Assembly: GCA_905221615.1 (NCBI GenBank)
Contig: CAJNDT010002002.1
Span: forward strand, 62,001-126,000
Reading direction: 5' to 3'
Source of the DNA: Symbiodinium sp. CCMP2592
Taxonomy: Eukaryota; Sar; Dinophyceae; Suessiales; Symbiodiniaceae
Length of the DNA stretch: 64,000 nucleotides
Shown here: positions 1 through 10,937 of the stretch, one piece after another
How positions within the stretch are numbered: position 1 is the first letter of the stretch
Layout: the number at the start of each line of letters is the position of its first letter
Translations under genes and position numbers: made by a program
The notes under the pieces: generated by a model
Told to the model about the DNA's origin: nothing
Database searches by the model: none
What the model saw: the letters and a program-made list of their open reading frames with translations, nothing else

Positions 1-277
1 CCACATCATCTGAGCGGTCACAAGGTCCTGTTTTTTCTATGCCGTGTTTGCAACAGTTGTCAAGCCAGGCGGTGCTTGCCGAGTCCGGCTTTGGGGCTCT
101 CGACATTTCGCAGCAGGGTCCAGAGTGCTGCCCACATTGTGTTGTTTATCGCAAATTCGGTTTCTCCAAACAATAGAACCACCAGGCGAGTGGGAAAAAT
201 GCTGTTTCTACTGGAAAATGTGCACTGCGCCACAGTGGGAGACACAGAACAGAACGGTTTTAAGCGTTTTACAGTAG
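1..277. other. Non-repetitive left edge, no gene recognised
   Basis: No telomere-type word and no foldback element is visible. Short ORFs are open on both strands but none resembles a known protein. A phrase ending CTACTGGAAAATG near 207-220 recurs near 497-508, so this stretch merges into the degenerate repeat cluster that follows. Confidence 0.3.
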
Positions 278-279
278 CG

Positions 280-640
280 CGGCGCGCAATCATAACGTGC
301 TTTAGGCACGTTATAATCATTTTCGCTGGCAGTTTCCAAGGAAACGTCAAAATCGTAACGTGCTTCGTGCGTCAAACAAAGCTCTTTAGTCTTTTTTTGT
401 GGCGCGAAAAGCACGTTACGATTTCGAGTTTTCCCGTGCAAATGCCACCCAAATCAATTGTAACGCGCCTAAAGCACGTTACGATTGCGCCCCGTGCTAC
501 TGGAAAATGCCAGATTTCGTTATCACACAAGCCTGGAACTGTGGAAACAGTGCGATTTCTACGCAAGATGCTGCGAGAGCAGGGCTGGACCTGTGAAAAT
601 ACTGTAACTTTGATGGACGATGTGCTAAAGAACACTACAA
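280..640. repeat. Degenerate palindromic repeat cluster (AACGTGCTTTAGGCACGTT)
   Basis: A palindrome built on AACGTGC...GCACGTT appears at about 290-317 (full), 352-371 (half), 408-426 (half) and 459-491 (full, CGTAACG..CACGTTACG). A decayed version lies near 617-645. The flanking words ATCGTAACG and CTACTGGAAAATG recur with it, so this looks like an eroded tandem array of 100-150 bp units, each carrying a foldback. It is unrelated to the foldback families further right. A 298-codon open frame covering it is explained by the repeats. Confidence 0.5.
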
Positions 641-695
641 TTTCGCTGTCAAACATGCCTGGAACCAGAAGCGAGCCGGAACCGCCGTGCAGATT

Positions 696-1062
696 GTTGG
701 GCTCCGAGGCAAATAAACCGGAAGTGAAAGCATCAAACGTGTTTCTGTGTGGTTTTCACCCAAGACTGAGACCAAGAGACCTTCCTGGTGGGCTCCGAGG
801 CTTACAAACTGGAAAGGAAAGCATTAGACGTGTTTGTGCATGGTCTTCGCCCAAAAAAATGGGACCAAGAGACCTTTCCGGTAAGCTCCAAACCGGAAGT
901 GAAAGCATCGGACGTGTTTCTGTGTGGTCTTCACCCAAAATGGGACCAAGAGACCTTTACGGTGGGCTCTAAGGCATAGAAGCCGGAAGTGAAAGCATCA
1001 TCAGACGTTTCTCTGTGCGGTCTTCACACTAAAGTGACACCAAGAAACCTTCGACTTTGTCT
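696..1062 (+). repeat. Four-unit tandem repeat, 80-100 bp period
   Basis: Four copies of a unit with key words CCGGAAGTGAAAGCATC, GACGTGTTTCTGTG, GGTCTTC(A/G)CCCAAA, GGGACCAAGAGACCTT and GGTGGGCTCC start at about 710, 800, 890 and 980. The fourth is the most decayed. One frame of each unit reads EVKASDVFLCGLHPK followed by WDQETF, but frames shift between units and a stop follows, so a coding array is possible only as a relic. Confidence 0.6.
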
Positions 1063-1370
1063 TCGCGCAATGTCGGCAATATTGCGCAAGGGACTGCGGG
1101 GGATGCACGGTTGGAGTGAGTGTGTGAGGGAGTTTGGGAGTCAAGAAGTGGTTTGGGTGAGCGTGTGAGTGAATGCGCAAGTCACGGAGTGTCTAATGTT
1201 GTTTCCTGATTATTAAACCCCCCCCTCAACCCCAACCAATAATAACGGAGGGTCCGCCTCTCTGATCTTTAGTTGTTTGGGGGACCGGGGTCGAAGTTGT
1301 TTGGGACCCGGGGCTCTCAGTAGTAGTACAGTAGTACAGTACCAACATTGAAGGGCGTCCAGCACGTTAC
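1063..1370. other. Intergenic, no gene seen
   Basis: G-rich then C-rich sequence with a C8 run near 1219. Two near copies of GTTGTTTGGG(GG)ACC(C)GGGG lie around 1272-1313, followed by short AGTAGTACAGTAGTACAGTA repetition at 1320-1340. No open frame of note. Confidence 0.35.
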
Positions 1371-2240
1371 CATCTTCAGTTTCCCGTTGAAACTTTCGGA
1401 GTTTCGGATGGCTGAATGAGTGGCAGCCGCACAGCTCCGCAGTGTACGGAAAGCCCTAACGAAAGCACGTGCAAGAGCTTTGGTCGGACACTCAATATTG
1501 TCCTTTGGAGTTGGCGTTGTCTGGCATGGTTATCCTTTGAGGTGCCATGCCGCCGAGGCATGCTTCCCATTGAGCCGGAATGTGTCCCCTGTTTTGGAGT
1601 CCGAAAACTGGGTATGGTTTGGGGTCCGTGGGGGGTGGCCTCCCTAGTACCCCCACAGTAAACGTTACGGAGTCAAGAATTCGTTGCAACTGCTGCAGTT
1701 TCAGCTTCTTTGTAACCCCACTATCTCCTCCGCGCAACTCTGCTGGGCCGCTGAAACGTTTTGACTTGCTTCAAAACTGAGCTCTAACTGATCTGATTAC
1801 TGAAACATCACAGCTCTTGCATTCGAATTTGTTACATGGAGTCACGAATTCGCAGCAACTGCTACACTCCACCACTCCGTGCAACGTGTGCACCATAAGA
1901 AACCTCTTTGTTGCGTTCCGTTTCACAGTCCTCTTTTGTTTGGGATTACGTTTGTATAACCTTGTTTTCTTTGGAAACACCAGTAAAACGAATTTGTGTG
2001 GTTTTTTTATTTTTTCATTGATTCTTCGCAAAAATCAACAAAAGTCTGGCTTCTTGTTTTTTTTTCGCATTCGTGTTTTGTTGAGTTTTGCATGCAGTTT
2101 GTGTTCGTGATTGTATTTTTTGGTTTGTTCATTCTTTTCATATTATTTTCTTCGCAAAAAGCGATTTCGTGCGTTTTTTTCTTTTGTGTCCATAATTGCG
2201 TTTTTTTTTTTGGGGTAAATTTCCTTCGAATGTTCAAATA
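1371..2240. other. Low-complexity intergenic region, no gene recognised
   Basis: The phrase GGAGTCA(A/C)GAATTCG..GCAACTGCT occurs near 1670 and again near 1838, showing an old local duplication. From 1900 to 2230 the + strand becomes very T-rich, with several T8-T10 runs and a T11-G4 run at 2202-2216. ORFs here reflect the T bias and are not convincing genes. Confidence 0.35.
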
Positions 2241-3120
2241 TCGGTTGGAAGTGACCGAACTTGGAACCTGGGTTAGGGTTTAGAGTTGGAGTTCAACTCC
2301 CAACCCTGAAGCCGGGCTCGAGGTTGGGGTTAGGGTCAGTTAGGATTTCAACCGCAATCCCAACTCAACTACAACCCGCAGTTGAGATTGGGTCAACCCC
2401 GAAAAGCTGAGTTGCTAAGTTTTTGGAAAAAAACATAAGCCAGCTATGAGACTGCTCGTTGTTCCTTTTTTGGAAGCAACTCTGGAACCTCAGAAAGCAA
2501 ATATGGGCAAGAAAGACAGACTTTTGTAGTTCATTTTGGATGCTAGCAAGCTGGTGACCTGTTTCTGCTGCATTGAGCAAGCTAAAAACCGGTTCTAGAA
2601 ACGAAAAATAGGGCATGTCAGCGAACATTGCGTTCTTTCAATATTGTGTATTGGTCCATTTTTGGATTTAGAAACTCCAATACAACAAATGAATCCACTC
2701 GGAATTGTGGTGCAATGTGTAGTTTCCAGAACTTGCTGAACCACTTTTCAATGCCCTGTAGCATTGTAGTCCAGCGAACATTGAAGAGGAGCCGGGCATT
2801 GACCTGTAAGCTTTTTGTTAAGGTTTTCGGTCCAGTTTGCACAAGCCAGCTTCATGATAGACTGCCCTCAAAACTGCCAAACTCTTTTCATCCAAGAAAC
2901 TACGTGCACGATCGACAATTCCGTAAAAACAAGCAGTTCATTGATTGATTGCTACAACTCAATCCAAAGCTAAAGCGAAGCGAAACCATTGGACACGATT
3001 TTCAATGAAGACAAATGTCTTTTCATTTCGCATCAGATCAAGTTGAACCCCAAGCCAAAACAAAAGTTTGATCACAGCACATTATGACGAACAAAGAAGT
3101 GAGAAGGCCATCATGAATCA
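2241..3120. other. Unassigned region
   Basis: Starts with decayed GGTTAGGGTT/CAACCCCAA words at 2265-2400, the first hint of telomere-type sequence. It then becomes ordinary AT-rich sequence with short ORFs on both strands (for example 2628-2948 + and 2618-2842 -). I do not recognise a protein and see no codon pattern that favours one strand. Confidence 0.3.
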
Positions 3121-4320
3121 ATTGCGTGAGTTCAATTAAATATGAAGGATTTGAGTGTGCGGCTGTTTTACATTAAGCATCTTCCAACAGATCAAACCAG
3201 AACAACGGATCATTGGGTTCAAACCCCAACACATTGGGTTCGCATGATCCACGCTGAGCAGGATGATCTCATTGACCAACAAGTGTCCCTCCATTGTCGT
3301 CAGCTGACACTTTTGCGTTTGGTGACGCATTGGTTGCGACCAGGTACACATGTGTTCTTGAGTCCAGTGATCCAGTGCAGCGGTCTTGAGATTGTGACCG
3401 TTGGTGTAACACTGATGGAAGAAATGAAGAAGATCCTGGGCGATCGGTGGATTGGTTTAATGTCTTCAAGTTGCAAGTCCGGTTGAGACTGAGCAGAAAC
3501 CGTTGACGTCCAGAGCGCTCACAGATTGAGGATTCCATCCTCCGAAAAGAAACAACACGAATTGTGTCAACCGCATGACGCGTCGATCTTGTCGGAACCG
3601 AACAAGATGTTGCTGTCGTTGAGGCGAAACCAGGAAAAGATGGCAGCGGCTGTTGTTCGGGTGGCTGGGGGAACATCGCAAAAGGCTATTCTGTTCAATA
3701 TGGTGATACGGAGATCGGGATTTGCACAAGCTTCAATCAGTGCTAGAGTTGATCATATGACTTCAATTTTCTAACTTGGTATAGCCAACGTGTGGTTGGC
3801 AGTTCCCAAACCTGAGTGCGCATCGATCGTGCGTCGAGTCGATGGTCGCAAATCAGATAATTTAGTCAGCATCGTTGGCACCATGTGCGACAAATTTGGA
3901 ACACAAACCATTCAGTAGTTGGAACAAACGTTCATATACAACGAAGCATCCATTACCCTCGAGTGGATTTCGACAATCTCAAGCATGTCTTTTGAGTGTC
4001 GCCGTGTTGACCAGACCAAGGCCGATCTACTTTCGACAATGTGTTGGTTTGAGGCTCACGCAGCGTTAGTGTGCCCGTACTTCAGTGCAGAAGCCTTACA
4101 GTGATTAGTTCGTCCTTGGCGCCGACAGATCCAGATGATCGCAGCAAAATGAAGCGAGTGTCATGCTTCTTAAATACATCTTCCACACGACCGCAGCGCC
4201 CCGGGACGAATCTCAAGGATTCTGACCAGTTTTTCAACCTATTCCTTCGAAGAAGGAATTCGTTTGCTGTGTGGCCGGTGACCATACAGGTCAACGAACC
4301 GGCCACTGACATTTTCTAGA
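3121..4320. other. Unassigned region, possible eroded coding sequence
   Basis: About 1.2 kb of balanced composition without telomere words or foldback elements. Frames of 60-135 codons are open on both strands (3142-3486 +, 3269-3676 -, 4071-4319 +) with interrupting stops, as expected of an old gene or retroelement relic. No diagnostic motif (reverse transcriptase YxDD, integrase, protease) was found. Confidence 0.3.
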
Positions 4321-5580
4321 CTCTCAACTTACTCCGTGAATTCGAACTTTCACACACCTTCGCCCGCTAAACCCTGAACCGTTCCTAAAGGGCTTTCCAT
4401 TCGTGCCCCTCAAACTCCAGACCCTACGCTTAAACCCTAAACTTGAGAACGAAGGGCAGAAAGATTCAGACATGCGAGGGTCCTGGTTTGACAGCTCCGA
4501 GTACCCTACCATCGCGCCGACTTGTCAGCATGTCTGTTCCCTTGATCTACACAACACAGGCTCCACAAAGTAGGATGTGAAGGGGCCCCACGTACGAACC
4601 CCAATTGTCGTAAGTATGGTGCTCAGTTTCTGTTGCGGGGGCCCCTCTTTTTCGCCATTTCCCGCAAGATTCTAAACAAGTGACACGTTTTCAAAGTGTG
4701 ATATGCCTGTGAACAAGAATGCTTTGTAATCCACGCACTTAAATCTTAAGCCTCACCCTACAGTCAGTCCGAAGCCCTCTGCCTACGCTCCAAAGCCTTC
4801 GGAATCTGGTGCGGGAAGTGTGAAAAATTCCCGGAGTTTCGCTAGACGCCTAGAGCCATGAGCCCCGGCTCTTCCTGGTGGGCTGTTGCCACGATCGCTT
4901 GGCAACTTGGTATAGGTGTTGTATAGGTTTTCGTCAGAATCTTTCTAGTAGTGACATTGGGCTTAGCTTTCTAGAAGTGATATTGGGTTTAGGGATCCCT
5001 GATGATCGACCTCTGAGCGGTTTCGGCAGGATTCAAAGTGTGTGGGCTTTCACGTGGTTTTGCCTTGGGGTTTGCTCGTTCGCAACATTTTGATTGCAAG
5101 GCTTTGGTAGGGTTTAGGGTATTCAGAAATACATACCAGTTCAGTAAGGGGGGACCTGGTATAGAAGGCTTCTCCTGACTCTTATAAACCCTAAACCTCT
5201 GACTAAATCCCGCACCGTAGTGACGAGTTCCGGCATAAACCTGATTTAGAGTGCATGTGTGCTCTCTTGATCCTAACCGTACACCCTAAGCTTCAGAAGC
5301 CGTCATGTCCATGTTGCAGGGAGGTGGGGTATGTGGCGAGAATAGGGCATAATTGTGCGGTTGGGGTCTGGCGCAGGTACATCCTGAGCCCTAACTACAA
5401 TGGGGCAGAATTCAGGGTGAAACCAAACTTGCAAGACTTCTCGACCACAAGTTTTGCAAGTCCGATGCCTGAACCCGAAACCCTGAACCGCAGAAGAAGC
5501 CCAAACCCGAATCCGCAACCATGACTGCAGGCCCTCGCTGCCGAGACCGTCGAAACCCCAAACCATGTCCCAAACCTTAG
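4321..5580. other. Transition into telomere-type DNA
   Basis: Single CCCTAAA/TTTAGGG words appear from 4360 on, mixed with unique sequence. CTTTCTAG repeats around 4938-4975. An island at 5303-5462 is open on both strands: the + frame after the AG at 5375-5376 reads YILSPNYNGAEFRV and the - frame reads DVPAPDPNRTIMPYSRH. It may be an exon, but the strand cannot be decided. Confidence 0.3.
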
Positions 5581-5797
5581 ACCCAAAAACCCTAAACCCT
5601 GAATCTAAACCCAAAACCCGAAACCCAAAACCCTAGACCCAAAACCCAAAACCCAAAACCCTAAACCCTGAATTTAAACCCCAAACCCGAAACCCAAAAC
5701 CCTAGACCCAAAACCCTAAACCCTAAACCCTGAATCTAAACCCAAAGCCCGAAACCGAAAACCCTAGACCCAAAACCCAAAACCCTAAACCGTAAAC
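5580..5797 (-). repeat. Degenerate CCCTAAA/CCCAAAA tandem array, about 3 units
   Basis: Three units of roughly 60-90 bp, each with CCCTAAACCCTGAAT(C/T)TAAACCC, CCCGAAACC and CCCTAGACCC. The array is derived from CCCTAAA telomere-type words that diverged and then re-amplified as a longer period. Confidence 0.75.
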
Positions 5798-6010
5798 CGA
5801 TCGCACCCATCAAGGCTTCGCGGCGGAGATGCCTGCACCGACCTGATTCCAGGATGGCAGGCCCTCTCGCGAAGGGGAGCTGGGCCCTAAACCCTCAACC
5901 CTATTTAGAGAACCCCAAGTAACCTAGGACAGGGTTCCTTAAAGGGCTCTTTAAAGGGTTTAGGGTTTAGGGATCTACAATATAAGGGTTCTATAAGGGG
6001 TAGTTTAGGC

Positions 6011-6133
6011 TACTTGAAGGATCATGGGACTTAGTAAGTAGGTTATAACTGGGGTTATAAGTCCCCTAAGTGGGTTATCCTAATTATAACCTACGTATAA
6101 CCTTACTTACTAAGTCCGATGAGCCTTCAAGTA
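6011..6133. mobile_element. Foldback element PF-A
   Basis: Type copy of family A. The outer arms are TACTTGAAGGATCATGGGAC and a diverged reverse complement (ACTAAGTCCGATGAGCCTTCAAGTA), with an AT-rich middle of GGTTATAA/TTATAACC words. The element folds over almost its full length and has TA at both ends, as expected of a MITE-like element using TA targets. It has no coding capacity. About 20 copies are in the window. Confidence 0.85.
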
Positions 6134-6171
6134 GACCCGAAAAAGGCCCTCGAGGAAACCACTGTACGTAA

Positions 6172-6279
6172 CCCAGAGACCCCGATATCCCTTAATTGAG
6201 GAAAACACTTTAAATCGTACTACGGGTCCTATGATAATTTGAGGAAGATCTCCAACTAAGGGATATTGGAGTCTCTGGG
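6172..6279. mobile_element. Foldback element PF-B
   Basis: Type copy of family B: ends CCCAGAGACCCCGATATCCC and GGGATATTGGAGTCTCTGGG, about 110 bp, with an AT-rich core. In other copies the core contains GGAATATACCTTAAATTATA. This copy is more decayed in the core than in the ends. Confidence 0.85.
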
Positions 6280-6333
6280 AATGCCGAAGTCTAAAGCCTA
6301 CGTAGCTAAACCCTGCACGATTCGAAGAGTGCA

Positions 6334-6443
6334 GATAAGAGTTTCCAAAAATAGGGGACCCTAACATAGTACCCCAAATAGTAAGATCCTTACTATAAGG
6401 ACCCCAAAATAAGGTACCCCCTAATAATCGGAAACTCCCGGAT
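6334..6443. mobile_element. Foldback element PF-G
   Basis: Type copy of family G: GAGTTTCCAAAAATAGGGGA to AATCGGAAACTCCC. The core words are GATCCTTACTATAAGGACCCC and AAATAAGGTACCCC. Seven or eight other copies share the GGGAGTTTCCGAAAAT end. Confidence 0.8.
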
Positions 6444-6711
6444 AAGTCGCAGACCCTTGAGCCTTCACAGGACAAGGATGGGCGTGACTGCAACCATTAC
6501 CGCAACACCAAGAAACAGGGTGGCAGTTTGGGAAACTTTTTAATTTTCCTTATGGTTCCTGTAGAGGTACCTATTTGTAAATACTTGTCAGAGCCCCAAA
6601 ACTACATCCCAGGAAGTGGTGTACTCCGACGGGTGCGTGGCTTGACCGTTCAGAACTCGAGAACCCATTGCTTTTGAATATGAGGCCTACTGCAAGCTGA
6701 GGTATGTTCCG

Positions 6712-6775
6712 TAGGGTTTAGGGTTTAGGGTATTCTATTGGTCACAATCAAAATACCCTAAACCCTAAACCCTAG
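6712..6775. repeat. Inverted TTTAGGG cluster
   Basis: GGGTTTAGGGTTTAGGGTATT is followed 25 bp later by AATACCCTAAACCCTAAACCC. This gives a hairpin made of telomere-type words, with a loop around TCTATTGGTCACAATC. Confidence 0.6.
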
Positions 6776-7001
6776 TTCCGGAATTGAGGGGTATTGGGCT
6801 TTTCGGGGTTTCCTTGCGGCCGGCATGGGTGGGTCTGCTGCCGGGGATTTAGGCTACGGGACCCAAGTCAATCCGGGACCTAGCCTTGAAGCTTGAGGGA
6901 TCCCTTTAGAGGCCCCCTTAAAAGGAACCCTACTCTGATTATTTAGATCCCTTTAAAGGACCCCTAAAAAGGAATCCTACTCTAATTTAGATCCCTTTAA
7001 A

Positions 7002-7104
7002 GGGAACTCCAGAAAGTTGGAATATGGATTTATGGTAGGATCCCCTATAATTTACCTTAAAGGGGTTTCGATAATGATATTCTAACTTTCTGGCATCTAC
7101 TGTA
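7002..7104. mobile_element. Foldback element PF-F
   Basis: Type copy of family F: GGGAACTCCAGAAAGTTGGA at the left and TCTAACTTTCTGGCATCTAC at the right, ending in GTA. The core GGTAGGATCCCCTATAATTTACC is shared with six other copies. Confidence 0.85.
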
Positions 7105-7435
7105 GGGTTTCCACCCTAAACCCTAAACCCTAGTTGAATTGTTGTGACTGTGAGGATCTCCGTGATGTTTCACTGGTTTGGCCTTTCCGCCGTCTCGCCC
7201 GCTCCTAAACCCGAGACCCCAACCCTAAACGGTTTAGGGTTTATATTAAACCCTAAACCCTTCATAGAACCCTTATATAGATCCCCTTAAGGAACCCTTG
7301 TAGATCCCTTTTAAGGTACCCCTATTTTCGGAAACTTCCATATGGGTGCGGAGAAGCGATAGAAACCTAGAGCCACGAAGCCGCCCCAGCCTCAGAGACT
7401 TGAGCCCCAGAGGTGGAGGGTTAGAGAGTTCCTTC

Positions 7436-7543
7436 TCAAGGGGTCAAAACCCCTTAATTAAGGAATATACCTTAAATTATAATAGGATCCCTAGTATGAT
7501 TTTAAGGTATATTCCTTAATTAAGGGGTTTTGGAGGCTCTGGG
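7436..7543. mobile_element. Foldback element PF-B
   Basis: AAAACCCCTTAATTAAGGAATATACC mirrored by GGTATATTCCTTAATTAAGGGGTTTT, right end GGAGGCTCTGGG. The extreme left end has lost the CCCAGAG word. This is the AAACCCCTT subtype, also seen at 16488 and 27325. Confidence 0.8.
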
Positions 7544-7984
7544 AATTCCAGGGATCCATAAGGGCTTCTAGAAGGTTGAGGGTTTAGGCTTTCGGGATCG
7601 AGGTTTAGGTTGCAGGACTATGGGGTTTAGGGGTACAGGATCCAGAGTTTGGGATTTCGGCTTTTCAGGGGACAAACGGTGTCCGGTTTGTCGGTTTGAA
7701 CCCTAAACCCCGAAAGAGTTTCGGGTTTAGGTTTAAAGGGCTCCGAGCTCCGCGGATGGGGGAACAGCCCTTTATGATGGTAGCTTACGTAGGTTAAGTT
7801 CCTGTAAAACCTTCTTCAAACTGATAGAACCCTGTTCAACCTTATAAACCCTTGTAAATAAAAACCTCTTCTAAAGCCTCAAAACGCTCCTTGTGAAGCC
7901 CTTGCAAGGCCCGTTTAAAACGTTTGTGCACTAAACCCTAAAACCTTAAGTCTATTTTTTTTTGAATCTGAAGCCCCAAGCAAG

Positions 7985-8463
7985 GTATGACCACGAGTGG
8001 GACCCAGAATTCCGATTCTTCTTTGCCGACTACCTGCTGCCGGACCGCCCTGTACAGACACGCTCAACTAAGTTAGACAGTTGCTACATCTGTACACATA
8101 TACATTATGTGTGTGTATACATATATATAATATTATATATGACTACAGTCTAATCAAGTGTAACATCTTTCACATGGATGGATGGTTGGATCCAGATATG
8201 CTTCGGGTTCATACAGGGTTTCATTCGATAACACAGTTTTTACAGCTCATGTCAGGGCTCTGGATGGTGCTGTGTGTTCTCTATATACACAGATATCTAC
8301 CTGCACCTCTATGCATACCTCGAGCTGGACTAACTTCAATATCTACAGGCCTCCGCATTACGACTTCAGGAAGGTTCGAAAATTCCGAGCTCTCTCAGAC
8401 GGCTCGATACCCGAACCCGGGGGGCGAGAGGGTCCTGTAGTTTGCAGCGTCAGTGAAGCATAA
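7985..8463 (+). CDS. Candidate 3' end of a split gene, three exons
   Basis: Inferred model. Exon 7985-8071 follows CAAG and reads YDHEWDPEFRFFFADYLL; it stops before GTTAGA. Exon 8217-8275 follows TACAG, reads VSFDNTVFTAHVRALDGAV and stops before GTTCTC. Exon 8349-8463 follows CTACAG, reads HYDFRKVRKFRALSDG and ends at TAA 8461-8463. The two introns would be 145 and 73 bp and the phases join at both junctions (2+1 and 1+2 nt). The translated pieces are rich in aromatic and charged residues, unlike the surrounding repeats. I do not recognise the family. The frame choice is by eye, and phase agreement at two junctions can occur by chance. Confidence 0.35.
8100..8140. repeat. GT/AT dinucleotide stretch
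   Basis: Short alternating GTGTGTATACATATATATAATATTATATA in the proposed first intron of the 8 kb gene model. Confidence 0.6.
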
Positions 8464-8499
8464 AGCGCAAGCTACCACGCCTCAAAGTCTAAGCACCAA

Positions 8500-8560
8500 A
8501 CCCTGAGCCCTGCACCCCAAAACCCCAAACCCTAAACCCTAACCCTAAAGCCCGTAAAAC
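8500..8560 (-). repeat. CCCTAAA-type tract
   Basis: A few CCCTAAA and CCCCAAACC words in a row. Part of the general telomere-like background. Confidence 0.6.
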
Positions 8561-9095
8561 CTAAGCTTCACAGACTCGGCGAGCCCCTAAATCCGTCTGG
8601 CCTTGAAGTCCCCGCGCCCCAAAATCCATTCTAACACCTAAACCACATCCCGCTCGCAAGCCCGAGCTTAACCATCACGTGGTTCGGGCTTCAATTTTCG
8701 GATGTTCGGTTTAGGATTTAGGGTTGTTTTTCTTTGGAACTTTGAATTTTAGGATTTTCGGTTTAGGATTTAGGGTGGTTTTTCTTTAGAACTTGAAATC
8801 TAGGCTTTAGTTTTCAGGATTTGGGATTAGGGTTCGGACTGGGGTCCGTGAACTCAAACACAAGCAAGCCAGGGCTGTCTAGGATGCTTCGACGATGTGG
8901 TGCTGGGTCTTAGGATTAATTTTCAACTCCTGTAAGCTTTTAGATGCGTTTCATCGGGTTTCAGACTGTCAGAGGGTCATCGAGTTTCATCGTTCGGTAA
9001 TGTGGACAGGGCCGGGGGTACTGGCATGAAGCACGAAAATCATGTGCAGGTCGTTGCACCAGGCTTTAGATGCCTTAATCAGACACTCGGGAACG

Positions 9096-9208
9096 TACCT
9101 GAAGGATCATGGGACATAGTAAGTAGGTTATAGGCACCCTAATTGGGGTTATAAGTATGGTTACCCCCATATTAACCCTAGTTACTAAGTCCTATGATCC
9201 TTTAAGTA
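9096..9208. mobile_element. Foldback element PF-A
   Basis: TACCTGAAGGATCATGGGAC to GTCCTATGATCCTTTAAGTA, with core TTGGGGTTATAAGTATGGTTACC. Complete copy without the extra module. Confidence 0.85.
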
Positions 9209-9335
9209 GGGTTTCGGGAGCCTAAAGCCGAGTATCAAAGCCGAACATCCCCCAGAACGAGACGCTCACCGCGGCGGATGTTTGCTGCAGTTCCTCGCGG
9301 GCACCATGAACCCTTGAGCCCCAAAGCCTAAAGCC

Positions 9336-9549
9336 TACTTGGAGGATCATGGGACTTAGTAAGCAAGGCTCTTTAAAGGGTTCCTTGAAGGGTTTCTTAA
9401 AGGGTTCCTTAGAGGGATGTATAGGGTTTCTATAAGGAGGATCATGGGACTTAGTAAGTAAGGTTATACGTACCCTAGTTGGGGTTATAAGTTTAGTTAC
9501 CTTAAATTAACTATTAACTATGTTGCTAAGTCCCATGATCCTTTAAGTA
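9336..9549. mobile_element. PF-A with left-arm module (extended form)
   Basis: The outer start TACTTGGAGGATCATGGGAC(TTAGTAAGCAAGG) is followed by a module of CTTTAAAGGGTTCC and GGGATGTATAGGGTTTC words. The element then restarts at about 9437 (GGAGGATCATGGGACTTAGT) and runs to CATGATCCTTTAAGTA. The arm start is therefore present twice on the left and once on the right. Confidence 0.8.
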
Positions 9550-9559
9550 GATCCCCATG

Positions 9560-10035
9560 TTCACGAGCATCCTTGCTGGCCCAACTTAGAGGTTCTCATT
9601 AGTTGTAACTTTTAGGAGGTCTAAACCCAAGGCCAAGTCCTGAGCCCCAAATCCAAGACCCATAAACCACAATCATAGACATGCTGGAAGCCAAGACGCT
9701 CAAACCGTGGACCCTGAGTCCTAGACATGCCCCTGGACTCCGCAAGATTCGATGCATGCAATAAAGCCCAAATGTCCACTCTCTCCAACACCAAACTCCA
9801 CACCGCAAGCCGGCCACAGGCTTTGCGTTTTCGAGGGGAGACCCTGAAAAGAGGCGGCGAAAAGTCCAAATACAGCATTGTAAAATCCCGATAACAGCCA
9901 TAAGAACACGTCTATTCCCGAAAACGGCACTCACTAAAGACTCTGCAGAACCGTAACTCTCAACACCCTTGCCCTTGGCCCTAGGGCCCGAAAGCATTTG
10001 ACCCCCAAACCCCAAACCCCAAGCCTTTGTTCAAC
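9560..10035. other. Unassigned stretch
   Basis: Mixed unique and telomere-like sequence (AAACCC, GAGCCC words). A 138-codon minus-strand frame exists, but its residues are those that CCCTAAA-like DNA gives on the opposite strand, so I do not call it. No foldback element is seen. Confidence 0.3.
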
Positions 10036-10227
10036 ACTGAAATCCCTGAGGGTCCAAGTGCTCCATCTTGTAGGACTTTAGAGGCTTTTCAGGTATCGGA
10101 AGCCATAAAAAGGACTACTTAGACCCTGAACTCGAATCCAAAAACCTCTTACACAACTCTTACAAGCCTAAGCTCTAAACCCCTAAAACCCTTATTCAGA
10201 AACTGTTCACTTCTGAAACATTTTCAA

Positions 10228-10300
10228 GCCCAGACTGCGGCGCCGGTCTTTGCAAAGACGAGAAGCATTGGGTCGACTCTCGTGGTGGCTGGGCGGCAGA
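10228..10300 (+). other. Exon-like island
   Basis: Unique GC-rich stretch, open on + as TAAPVFAKTRSIGSTLVVAG up to a TAG. It lies directly before a foldback element. No family is recognised, and another frame cannot be excluded. Confidence 0.2.
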
Positions 10301-10308
10301 GGATAATA

Positions 10309-10408
10309 TAGGAACCTGATTAAAAACCCCTGGGTCATGAGTAGGGTCCCTTTCATGAATTCTACTTATTTGGGGTTTATGACCAGGGTTTCTTAATTAG
10401 TTGCCTAC
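10309..10408. mobile_element. Single-copy foldback element
   Basis: TAGGAACCTGATTAAAAACC..GGGTCAT is mirrored by ATGACCAGGGTTTCTTAATTAGTTGCCTA. The arms are imperfect and the length about 100 bp. The ends match no other family here. Confidence 0.6.
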
Positions 10409-10734
10409 ATGTTTCTGTTGAACTGTTCGAGAAAGTTAGTGTTCCTTGGGAACCTTCTTCCACTGTTTATATTCATATACCCCAACCTACCAGAACCTAC
10501 TTGTTGTAGGGTCCTAATAAATCCCATATCAGAGTTTATAGAAAGCACCTGCAGAAAGGTATGCTTTAGCAGGTCTAGGTAAACCTAAAGGATAGTTGAG
10601 CATAGTCTTGCTGTTGTCGGTCCATGGTGTTTGCATGCTGTTAGGCTTTCGCAGCGTTTGAAAAACCCTAAACCCTCAACAGGGATGAGGTTTGCGGACT
10701 TCAGTTTTCGGTGTTCAGGTGCTCAGCTGAGGGT

Positions 10735-10905
10735 CAAACCCTAAACCCTTGCGGCCTCAAGCCGTGAACTCTAAGCCCGAAACCCGAAACCCTAAAACCC
10801 TAACACTCTAAAACCCTAAAACCCTAAGACCTCAAAACCCCTAAACCCTAAACCCCTACACCTTACACCCTAAACCCCTAAAGCCCAAAACCCTCATTGT
10901 GATTT
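10735..10905 (-). repeat. Degenerate CCCTAAA tract
   Basis: Runs of CCCTAAA, CCCTAAAA, CCCCTAAA and CCCGAAA variants over about 170 bp. Confidence 0.75.
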
Positions 10906-10937
10906 GGGGTTTGGGGTGCAACTTTTTTTGGGTGTAA

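Noticed and set aside
76-972. 298-codon + frame at the left edge
   Set aside because: It lacks an ATG start and is carried by the palindromic cluster and the tandem repeat. The frame shifts between repeat units.
3205-3235. tRNA-like T-arm (TTGGGTTCAAACCCCAA)
   Set aside because: No matching D-arm, anticodon arm or acceptor stem on either side or strand.
3121-4320. Retrotransposon with reverse transcriptase or integrase
   Set aside because: No catalytic motif or long terminal repeat could be found. The open frames are short and unrelated.
9599-10015. 138-codon minus-strand frame
   Set aside because: The stretch is mixed with CCCTAAA/AAACCC-type words, which keep several frames open. There are no splice signals and no recognisable motif.
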